From the NCBI GenBank assembly GCA_020057065.1, contig JAGVGM010000119.1, positions 1-43,008 of the forward strand: DNA of 43,008 nucleotides, given 5' to 3'. Below, piece after piece: positions 9,994 to 16,246 of the stretch; the stretch's first letter is position 1; each line of letters begins with the position of its first letter. Made by a program: the position numbers and the translations under genes. This DNA comes from Thermodesulfovibrionia bacterium (GTDB taxonomy: Bacteria > Nitrospirota > Thermodesulfovibrionia > UBA6902). The notes under the pieces are model-generated. The model searched no databases and was not told the DNA's origin. It was given only the letters and a program-made list of their open reading frames with translations.

Positions 9994-11354
9994 CGCAAGC
10001 CCGCAGGTTTTCTATATGTCTTTTAGACGACAAAATACCTTTATCGTTGGATTCAGGGTTGATTGATCATCGCGAGTTGAGTAGTTTGATTTTAGACGAT
10101 ACTAAATGGAAAGATGCCGAGTTGTTATCGCTTGTTAAACAATTGGATTCCAAGAAAGACAGCTACATTCTTTCCGGTTTTTTGCATTGCGATCACTTTC
10201 TTAATTATATCGATGAGGTGATTTTTAGTCCGGACATTATTATTTTTGATTGGGATTATCCCGCAGGGTCGTCACCGGAAGATGCATTGTTTAAAATATT
10301 GGAGTCTCAATTTTCCCAGGTCTTCATTTTTACAGGAGTTGATGCGGAAGGTGCCGTGGATAATGTGATCGCCAAAGAAAAATTTAAGCAGTATGAAAAC
10401 AGAATTAAATTAATAAAAAAGAGCGATACAAATAGCGTTGATGATTTAAAAAACAAAATTGAATCTTCGCTGAACATATTTTCCTTTAAATACAGTAACG
10501 AGCTAAAACGAAAAACCCTTAGAGGGGTGGATTTGATTTTAAGTTCATTGGAGCAATTGTCTTTCGATGAGTTTATAAGGTTTTTTGGTGAGAAAATAAC
10601 TGAAAATGGGGTGACGTCTCACAGGCTGTCTTCTTTCGAATTTACCGAGATTATCGCAGATAAACTAAAAGCAAGATTAATCGACATCGGAATGGATGAG
10701 GATCCCGCACCTGTGCCGGATGGCGCGCACGCGATGAGCGAAAATCTTATGCGTGAAATATGGGGTTTCCGACTTTATCATCAGCCGAAGGACGGGGTGG
10801 TCAGAAGAGGGGATATTGTAGAAATAGCGGGGCGCAAAGTATTGATTATGTCCTCAGACTGTGATTTATCGCGATTCTGGCAAAAAAACATGGGATGCCT
10901 AATGGTAACGCCACTTTTAAGAATAGATGACGTAAGCTTTAAAAGTGATTTGAACGTCTTTAACAATAGAAGCATTGACAATTTTAGCATATCTTCTCTT
11001 ACTAATCCTCGAGGAATTGAATGTTTTACTGTGTTGCCAGGTCTTGAGATTGAAGATAATGCCGGGGTGAGAAAATATTTAGATTACATTGTTGCAGCCA
11101 AAGCAACGTATTCGATTGCCATCAAAAAACCTGATACGGTTACCGATGTTAAGAGCGCTCTTAGATATGAACATATAGATGGGATTGGAGATTCCTTTGA
11201 GACGCGAAAAAGAGTAGCAGATCCGTTTTTAACGCCATTGATTCAGTTCATCGTGGAAAATTTGACGGGGCTGGGTGTTCCAGATTTCCCCAAAAGTCTT
11301 AGCGATGACTTAAAAACAAAAATTATAGGACTTAAGAATAATGCCGGAACATAA
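9990..11354 (+). CDS. Receiver-like (response-regulator-type) protein with an uncharacterised C-terminal domain
   Basis: The first ~150 residues follow the receiver-domain layout: an acidic pair (LLDDK, D13-D14), a strand with a candidate phospho-acceptor (DIIIFDWDYP, D87), a threonine after the next strand (IFTG, T115), and a lysine in LIKKSD. The spacing is stretched by an insertion near residues 20-60. Residues 240-454 form a second domain with GDIVEIAGRKVLIMSSDCDL around residue 285. I cannot place this domain in a named family, and it is not a standard DNA-binding output domain. Start overlaps the GHKL gene (ATGA) and the end overlaps the methyltransferase, so the three are translationally coupled. 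The kinase-like domain upstream is the obvious phosphodonor candidate; this is inference. Confidence 0.7.
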   Translation: MTQARRFSICLLDDKIPLSLDSGLIDHRELSSLILDDTKWKDAELLSLVKQLDSKKDSYILSGFLHCDHFLNYIDEVIFSPDIIIFDWDYPAGSSPEDALFKILESQFSQVFIFTGVDAEGAVDNVIAKEKFKQYENRIKLIKKSDTNSVDDLKNKIESSLNIFSFKYSNELKRKTLRGVDLILSSLEQLSFDEFIRFFGEKITENGVTSHRLSSFEFTEIIADKLKARLIDIGMDEDPAPVPDGAHAMSENLMREIWGFRLYHQPKDGVVRRGDIVEIAGRKVLIMSSDCDLSRFWQKNMGCLMVTPLLRIDDVSFKSDLNVFNNRSIDNFSISSLTNPRGIECFTVLPGLEIEDNAGVRKYLDYIVAAKATYSIAIKKPDTVTDVKSALRYEHIDGIGDSFETRKRVADPFLTPLIQFIVENLTGLGVPDFPKSLSDDLKTKIIGLKNNAGT

Positions 11355-12372
11355 GTTTAATGCCATTGATTTATTTGCTGGATGTGGAGGCTTGTCAGAA
11401 GGACTACGACAAGCGGGTTTCCGTACAATAGCGGCATGTGAAATAGATCCGGTTGCCGTAGCGACATATAGAATTAACCATCCGGATGTTTTTGTCTTTG
11501 AGAAGGATATTAAACAAGTGGATCCTTCTGAAATAAAGAAAATTTTGAAAGATGAGCCGCTTCATTTGTTAGCTGGCTGTCCTCCATGTCAGGGCTTTTC
11601 TTCTTTGAGAAGGTTGAATAAAAAAAGGTCGGTGCGAGATGGACGCAATTCATTGGTCGATGAGTATTACCGATTTATAGAAAAACTTAGGCCGTTAACT
11701 ATCATGATGGAGAATGTGCCAGGGTTGCAAAATTATTTCAAATTTCAGGATATGATTAAGAAATTAGGAAGAATGGGGTATCGACTTGATACTGCGGTTG
11801 TTAACGTAGCCGATTACGGAGTGCCTCAGCGGAGGAAAAGATTGATTGTTGTAGGTTCTTTGCTTAATGAAATAAAAATTGCACCCGGTGTAAATATTAA
11901 GAAAACGGTAGCAATGTGTATCGGTTCCATTGAATCTATACAGGAAACGAAAGATCCGCTGCATAAAATAGTAGCGAAACATACTGATAAGATAATGGAG
12001 ATGATTAGATTAATACCTAAGAACGGCGGTAGTCGAACTGAATTGCCGAAAAAATATATTCTGGAATGTCATAAGAGAGAAAATGTCGGATTCAATGATG
12101 TCTACGGTCGGCTTAAATGGGATGATTATTCATCTACTATAACTGGCGGTTGTCTTAATCCTTCGAAGGGGAGATTTTTACATCCGTCTGAGCATCGAGC
12201 TATTACTGCGCGTGAGGCGGCGCTGTTGCAAACTTTTCCTATGGATTATGAGTTTTCGACAAATGCAACCAAAACTAAAATTGCATTAATGATAGGGAAT
12301 GCATTGCCTCCGGAATTTTGTCGTTTGCAAGCGAAGAATATACTGGATCACTTGGTTGTTAATTATGGCTGA
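11341..12372 (+). CDS. DNA (cytosine-5)-methyltransferase
   Basis: A complete 343-residue C5-cytosine methylase. Motif I is DLFAGCGGLSEG near the N-terminus. Motif IV is GCPPCQGFSS with catalytic C83. Motif VI is MMENVPG (E124-N125-V126). Motif VIII is VPQRRKR (Q163-R165). Motifs IX-X appear as AREAALLQTFP and IGNALPP. The target-recognition region between VIII and IX is short (about residues 180-280), typical of a single-specificity enzyme. It adds a methyl group to C5 of cytosine in a site that cannot be read here. Start overlaps the receiver-like gene by 14 nt. The following vsr gene overlaps its stop, matching the common dcm-vsr pairing. Confidence 0.95.
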   Translation: MPEHKFNAIDLFAGCGGLSEGLRQAGFRTIAACEIDPVAVATYRINHPDVFVFEKDIKQVDPSEIKKILKDEPLHLLAGCPPCQGFSSLRRLNKKRSVRDGRNSLVDEYYRFIEKLRPLTIMMENVPGLQNYFKFQDMIKKLGRMGYRLDTAVVNVADYGVPQRRKRLIVVGSLLNEIKIAPGVNIKKTVAMCIGSIESIQETKDPLHKIVAKHTDKIMEMIRLIPKNGGSRTELPKKYILECHKRENVGFNDVYGRLKWDDYSSTITGGCLNPSKGRFLHPSEHRAITAREAALLQTFPMDYEFSTNATKTKIALMIGNALPPEFCRLQAKNILDHLVVNYG

Positions 12373-12781
12373 TATCTTTTCTCCGAGCAAAAGAACCGAA
12401 ATAATGAAGAATATTCGCACGAAGGATACCGGATGCGAATTAGTTGTTAGGAAAATGATTTATGCCATGGGGTATCGCTATCGTTTAAATAAAAGAAATT
12501 TACCCGGGAAGCCGGATATTGTATTTGGTGTACGCAAAAAAGTAATATTCGTTAACGGTTGTTTCTGGCACGGTCATTCGAGATGCTCAAGAGGAAAATT
12601 GCCCGAATCAAATGCATCTTTTTGGCAAAAAAAGATTACCGGAAATGTGGTTCGTGACGGCAAGATATTGAGATCATTGAAGAAATTGGGGTGGAAGAGT
12701 CTCGTTGTTTGGCAGTGTCAAACAAGTCCAAAGGGCGACTCTAAGTTAAAGCGTCGGATTGAGAGATTCTTAGAGAAATAA
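12365..12781 (+). CDS. vsr: Very short patch repair (Vsr-type) DNA mismatch endonuclease
   Basis: The 138-residue product is full length for the family. It opens with MADIFSPSKRTEIMKNIRTK, the usual Vsr N-terminus, then GKPDIVF with the catalytic D51 and NGCFWHGH with H69 and zinc-ligand residues. E. coli Vsr has His at position 64; here the aligned residue is Asn. Vsr nicks at T:G mismatches made by deamination of 5-methylcytosine, although Vsr-fold proteins beside orphan methylases can also act as the restriction nuclease. I chose ATG 12365, which overlaps the methylase stop. A longer frame from 12299 lies wholly inside the methylase. Confidence 0.9.
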   Translation: MADIFSPSKRTEIMKNIRTKDTGCELVVRKMIYAMGYRYRLNKRNLPGKPDIVFGVRKKVIFVNGCFWHGHSRCSRGKLPESNASFWQKKITGNVVRDGKILRSLKKLGWKSLVVWQCQTSPKGDSKLKRRIERFLEK

Positions 12782-12905
12782 ATTATGGGTGGCAGAAGCG
12801 CAAAAGATAATTTTAAGACACGATTCGGGGAGCCAATTGAAAATCCGAACTTTTTTCACGTTTGCGCAACGGTTCGTGAGCCGCCTCTATAACAATGGAG
12901 AGAAC

Positions 12906-13817
12906 ATGAGACAAAAGAGCGTTTTAAAATTATTTACGATAATGTTTTTAATTCTCGGGATCGGGTTTTCGTCCGTTTTTGCGCAAAGCGACGCTCAACA
13001 GAACGTCGAGGTGATCAGAACTGCGACCTCCGCTGACGGCACAGTGATCAATTATTACGAGCATGGGCAAGAGGGGCCGGTACTCGTGTTCGTTCACGGA
13101 TGGAGTTGTGACGCGAGCTACTGGAGAGAACAGGTCGAATATTTCATGCATAAGTATCACATGGTTCTGATCGATCTGGCTGGGCATGGTCGTTCTGGGA
13201 GTGAGCGTGAGAATTACACCATGGAAGCTTTTGGTCAGGATGTGAAGGCTGTTGTCGAGAGTATTGGGGCAGAGAAGGTGGTCTTGATCGGTCATTCCAT
13301 GGGTGCCCTTGTGATCGCAGAGGCGGCCCACTTTATGCCAGAGAAGGTTATTGGATTGGTTGCGGTTGATGATCTTCAGAATGTGGAATATCCTTTAGGC
13401 AAAGAACAGTTCAAGGAGATGACCACGCCATTCAAAGAAGATTTCAAACATGGTGTCAGAGGTTTTGTTACAGGGATGTTGCGTTCTGATAACTCGCCGG
13501 TCAATGAATGGGTGATTTCTGATATGTCTTTGGCTGAACCCAGAGTTGCGCTCAGTGCAATAAACGGGTCATTGGTCGGATATCTGACAGGTGACGTGGC
13601 CAAGCTGTTTGATGGATTAGATGTCCCGGTCGTGGCCGTGAATGCCGATCTTTGGCCAACTGATGTCGAAGCGAACAGACGACACATAAGGGATTTTGAA
13701 CTGATTGAGTTGGACGGACTGGATCATTTTCTGATGCTTAAAGCACCTGAGCGTTTTAACCCTGCACTTGAGCAAGCTGTTAAAATGATACTTAAGAAAA
13801 ATAAGTCCGCACCCTAA
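12906..13817 (+). CDS. Secreted alpha/beta hydrolase
   Basis: The 303-residue product begins with a classic signal peptide (about residues 1-27; basic MRQK, hydrophobic LFTIMFLILGIGF, cleavage after SSVFA). The mature part is a single alpha/beta hydrolase fold: oxyanion-hole region FVHGWSCD, nucleophile elbow GHSMG, and a late histidine in LDGLDHFL. The acid is probably D in the NADLWPTD region. The substrate is unknown; esterase, lipase or lactonase activity in the periplasm is possible. I chose ATG 12906 after GGAG because a frame from 12789 would bury the signal peptide. It follows vsr by 124 nt and is probably not part of the defence operon. Confidence 0.85.
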   Translation: MRQKSVLKLFTIMFLILGIGFSSVFAQSDAQQNVEVIRTATSADGTVINYYEHGQEGPVLVFVHGWSCDASYWREQVEYFMHKYHMVLIDLAGHGRSGSERENYTMEAFGQDVKAVVESIGAEKVVLIGHSMGALVIAEAAHFMPEKVIGLVAVDDLQNVEYPLGKEQFKEMTTPFKEDFKHGVRGFVTGMLRSDNSPVNEWVISDMSLAEPRVALSAINGSLVGYLTGDVAKLFDGLDVPVVAVNADLWPTDVEANRRHIRDFELIELDGLDHFLMLKAPERFNPALEQAVKMILKKNKSAP

Positions 13818-13849
13818 TAAGCTTCAAAAACAATCTTATTTCTATCGCT

Positions 13850-13912
13850 GTTCTTTTTATTCGAGCAGTTTTAATATAAGGCTGGCGTTATTCGGGGGTG
13901 CTCAGGCTGGGT
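13850..13912 (-). pseudogene. Degenerate fragment of a serine recombinase C-terminal tail
   Basis: Read on the minus strand, this stretch encodes LSTPE-stop-RQPYIKT, which aligns with the last residues of the recombinase at 16247-18295 (LSTPEQRQSYIKT). At the DNA level roughly four of five bases agree over about 45 bp, and most differences are transitions at third codon positions, so the copies diverged as coding sequence before this one decayed. An in-frame TAA replaces a glutamine codon. The remainder of the recombinase is absent. It lies between the hydrolase and the receiver gene and marks an earlier insertion of a related element. Confidence 0.6.
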
Positions 13913-13932
13913 ATGAGGTTAGATGGGATGTT

Positions 13933-14286
13933 TTATTTATTGGTCTCAATAAGATCAATCAATGCCTGTCCATCAACAGGTTTTTGTAGAAACCCCACAG
14001 CCCCTACTTTTAAAGCACGGTTGGCATTGTCTTGGTTGTCGGCAGAAATAAAAATAATCGGACGTTTTGATCCAGAATCAAGAATTTTTTTCTGTACTGC
14101 CCAACCGTCTAATACCGGCATACGAATGTCCAGAATTAAACAACCGGGCGCATCACTGGGTACGGCATCAAAAAAGCTTTTTGCGGAATTAAAAGTTTTT
14201 ACGTTAAACTCATAAGTCATTAAGAAAGTCTTGAGGGCGCGGCATATGGACTCGTCGTCATCCAGAATATAAATATCGTAAGGCAA
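13933..14286 (-). CDS. Single-domain response regulator (receiver domain only), 117 aa
   Basis: This is a stand-alone CheY-like receiver: acidic pocket ILDDDE (D9-D11), phospho-acceptor D53 in LILDIRMPVLDGW, S81 in FISAD and K102 in LQKPV. It lacks an output domain, so it would act by protein-protein contact or in a phosphorelay. I place the start at a TTG (14286), exactly 6 nt after a perfect GGAGGTG. The alternative ATG at 14301 would put that SD inside the coding region. No kinase gene is adjacent. It is divergent from the methyltransferase at 14533, with a palindromic promoter between them. Confidence 0.85.
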   Translation of the reverse strand: MPYDIYILDDDESICRALKTFLMTYEFNVKTFNSAKSFFDAVPSDAPGCLILDIRMPVLDGWAVQKKILDSGSKRPIIFISADNQDNANRALKVGAVGFLQKPVDGQALIDLIETNK

Positions 14287-14342
14287 TTTCAGCACCTCCA
14301 TAAATGATTTTATGTTATTATCATTTAAATGCTAAATTCAGT

Positions 14343-14364
14343 CAATTATACCTTGGTATAATTG
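14343..14364. promoter_or_regulatory. Perfect palindrome carrying divergent -10 boxes
   Basis: CAATTATACC (14343-14352) and GGTATAATTG (14355-14364) are a perfect 10-bp inverted repeat with a 2-nt centre. Each arm contains a TATAAT (plus strand 14357-14362, minus strand 14345-14350), so one element can serve both the receiver gene on the left and the methyltransferase on the right. The plus copy has a TTGG extension fitting an extended -10. Both -35 regions are weak. It may be a symmetrical promoter, an operator, or both. Confidence 0.5.
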
Positions 14365-14532
14365 TATTGTTGTTGCGGTTTAATTAAGTTCTTTGCACTG
14401 GTTCTTTAGCGGTAAGTTTTAACAAGTTCTTAATACGGATTTGCCGATCGTTAGTGGTTGGCATGCCAGTAATTCGAGCAGGTGGGGTTGGCTCCGATAA
14501 AGGTGGACATTGGGAAGTGTTGGATTAGCGTT

Positions 14533-15111
14533 ATGAAGATACGAGACAGTGGTATGCCGGACAAAGGTATGTGGGAAGGGTTTTTCTCTCCCAGCAAGAT
14601 ATTGGAGACGCTCGGGTTCAATAGCGGCGTTAGCGATGCTGTGGAATTCGGATGCGGTTATGGGACGTTTACGATTCCGGCCGCCAAGATGATCTCCGGC
14701 AAGTTGTTTGCGTTAGATATAGAGACGGAGATGGTTGAGGCGACAAAAGGCGCGGCGGCTAAAGACGGGATTAAGAATTTGGAAGCCATCATCCGTGATT
14801 TTATGGCAGAGGGAACCGGTCTGAAAACCGAAAGTGTGGATTACGCGATGCTTTTTAATATCTTGCATCTTGAGGATCCTGTCAGCCTGTTGTTGGAGGC
14901 CAATAGAATCTTAAGAAAAGGCGGCAGGGTCGGCATCATTCACTGGAATTATGATCTGGCAACGCCGCGCGGGCCTTCAATGGATATCCGGCCTAAGCCG
15001 GAAAATTGCATTGAATGGGCAACGACGGCCGGTTTTGTAGATCCGAAACGATTTGATTTAAAGCCGCATCATTATGGGATAGTCATGACAAAAAAAGGAC
15101 AAAAGAAATGA
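14533..15111 (+). CDS. Class I SAM-dependent methyltransferase
   Basis: A 192-residue Rossmann methyltransferase. Motif I is AVEFGCGYGTF, the acidic end of strand 2 is LFALDIETEM, and post-motif II is YAMLFNILHLEDP; a RILRKGGRVGIIHW strand follows. This is the Methyltransf_11/25 pattern of UbiE-like enzymes, which methylate small molecules; the substrate is unknown. I selected ATG 14533 (GGA 9 nt upstream) over a GTG at 14482, since residues before MKIRDSG look non-domain. Its stop overlaps the next start (ATGA), so it is co-expressed with the DsrE-like protein. Confidence 0.8.
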   Translation: MKIRDSGMPDKGMWEGFFSPSKILETLGFNSGVSDAVEFGCGYGTFTIPAAKMISGKLFALDIETEMVEATKGAAAKDGIKNLEAIIRDFMAEGTGLKTESVDYAMLFNILHLEDPVSLLLEANRILRKGGRVGIIHWNYDLATPRGPSMDIRPKPENCIEWATTAGFVDPKRFDLKPHHYGIVMTKKGQKK

Positions 15112-15428
15112 AGATAGGAGTCATAATTTCGAGCAATGACGCGGAGACGTCTTGGAACGCGCTTCGATACGCAAACTTTTGTCTTGGGCAAAAAGACGAG
15201 GTGAAGGTATTTTTAACCGGTAAGGGCGTTGAATATCAAAAGATCAGTACTGAGAAGTTCAACACGGTTGAGCAGGCAGAGAAATTGCTTCAGGCCGGAG
15301 GCAAGATACTGGCGTGTGGAACGTGTATTAAGTCCCGGAATCAGGAAGGCACCGAAATGTGCCCGATCAATACGATGAAGGACATGTACGAGATTATCAG
15401 GGAGAGTGATAAAGTCGTTACGTTTTAG
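15108..15428 (+). CDS. DsrE-family protein, 106 aa
   Basis: A small alpha/beta protein of the DsrE/DsrF-like superfamily: MKIGVIISSNDAETSWNALR opens the fold, EVKVFLTGKGV is the second strand, and ILACGTCIKSR carries the cysteine pair typical of the sulfur-relay branch (compare TusD/DsrE). Cys residues in ACGTC and EMCPI could carry persulfide. It overlaps the methyltransferase by 4 nt and ends 10 nt before the fluoride riboswitch. A methyltransferase plus DsrE pair suggests sulfur or metalloid chemistry, but the sequence does not show which. Confidence 0.8.
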   Translation: MKIGVIISSNDAETSWNALRYANFCLGQKDEVKVFLTGKGVEYQKISTEKFNTVEQAEKLLQAGGKILACGTCIKSRNQEGTEMCPINTMKDMYEIIRESDKVVTF

Positions 15429-15435
15429 TAAAAAA

Positions 15436-15501
15436 TTGGCGATGGAGTTCGCCGTTAACCGCCTCAGCAGGCTAATAACTCCTACTTTAAACAAAAGGAG
15501 G
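15436..15501 (+). promoter_or_regulatory. Fluoride riboswitch (crcB RNA) with SD-sequestering expression platform
   Basis: The aptamer matches the crcB motif: stem-loop GGCGATGGAGTTCGCC (15438-15453), the conserved AAC, a second stem GCCT/AGGC (15461-15464 with 15469-15472), then CTAATAACTCCTACT. The pseudoknot pairs GGAGT (15444-15448) with ACTCC (15478-15482). Four of those same bases, in CTCCT (15479-15483), can instead pair with the SD AGGAG (15496-15500) of crcB. Fluoride binding would stabilise the pseudoknot, release the SD and turn translation on. Fluoride riboswitches upstream of crcB are well established; the mutually exclusive pairing is read directly from this sequence. Confidence 0.95.
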
Positions 15502-15510
15502 TATTAGATT

Positions 15511-15897
15511 ATGTTGAGGCTTTTTGTTATTGCGGTTGGCGGTGCGATCGGCACGCTTTTGCGTTACCTCATGGGCGGGCTTGATTACCGGTTTTCAAGC
15601 GGAGTTTTTCCGGTAAGTACGTTGGTTGTGAATGTAACCGGATCCTTGGCGATAGGTTTCTTATGGAGTATCGTTGATCGTTTCAATTTTTCGCCGAACG
15701 TGAGGATGTTTGTCTTCATAGGCATTCTTGGCGGCTATACAACATTCTCCACGTTCAGTCTTGAAACTTTTAACCTGATGAGAGACGGTGAGTATCGGAT
15801 TGCTCTTATGAATGTGATTCTTTCGGTCATCTTGAGCATCGGTGCCGTATTCTTGGGATACTTTGCTTCCAAAGTGCTGTTGAATATATATAAATGA
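15511..15897 (+). CDS. crcB: Fluoride channel/exporter CrcB (FluC)
   Basis: The 128-residue product has four transmembrane helices and the family signatures GGAIGTLLRYLMG in helix 1, VNVTGSLAIGFLW in helix 2 with the pore asparagine, and GGYTTFSTFSLET in helix 3 with the phenylalanine box and sodium-site residues. FluC works as an antiparallel dimer in the inner membrane and lets cytoplasmic fluoride leave. AAGGAGG sits 9 nt before the ATG and is the SD controlled by the riboswitch. It is followed 13 nt later by a DUF190 gene. Confidence 0.97.
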   Translation: MLRLFVIAVGGAIGTLLRYLMGGLDYRFSSGVFPVSTLVVNVTGSLAIGFLWSIVDRFNFSPNVRMFVFIGILGGYTTFSTFSLETFNLMRDGEYRIALMNVILSVILSIGAVFLGYFASKVLLNIYK

Positions 15898-15910
15898 AGG
15901 GGGTGGCAAA

Positions 15911-16243
15911 ATGAAATTGCCTGAAGAAGGAATGCTTTTGCGGATATTTATTGGTGAATCAGATAACTATAAGGGCAAAGCTCTTTACGAGCAAATTGTT
16001 ATTAAAGCGAGAGAGATGAATCTTGCGGGGGCAACTGTGACACGAGGCATTATGGGGTTTGGGGCAGATAGCCGAATGCACACGGCGAAGCTATTGCGTC
16101 TTTCCGAAGATCTTCCCGTGGTGATCGAATTGGTTGATACTGAAGAGAATCTTAATAAGTTACGGCCTTTTCTTGATGAGGTGGTAGAGGAGGGATTAAT
16201 TACGCTCGAAAAGGTTAGGGTGATTAAATATCGGCATAAATAA
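15911..16243 (+). CDS. DUF190 domain protein, 110 aa
   Basis: The single DUF190 domain (GlnB/PII-like ferredoxin fold) covers the protein: LLRIFIGESDNYKGKALYEQ, GATVTRGIMGFGADSR and PVVIELVDTEE are the family's conserved blocks. DUF190 proteins are very often encoded beside crcB, so a link to fluoride sensing or FluC regulation is likely but unproven. It is 13 nt behind crcB with GGGGGTGG as SD and should share the riboswitch. Its stop is only 3 nt from the stop of the converging recombinase gene, so a mobile element's edge abuts it almost exactly. Confidence 0.92.
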   Translation: MKLPEEGMLLRIFIGESDNYKGKALYEQIVIKAREMNLAGATVTRGIMGFGADSRMHTAKLLRLSEDLPVVIELVDTEENLNKLRPFLDEVVEEGLITLEKVRVIKYRHK

Positions 16244-16246
16244 TTG

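Noticed and set aside
7279-11354. Assignment of the ATPase/receiver pair as a Detocs system
   Set aside because: Detocs has three genes with a TPR-type sensor kinase and a separate buffer receiver. Here the kinase-like protein has a MORC-like ATPase and the partner lacks a known effector domain.
12948-13331. Long minus-strand frame opposite the hydrolase gene
   Set aside because: It is antisense to a well-supported hydrolase with signal peptide and catalytic motifs. It is a shadow frame.
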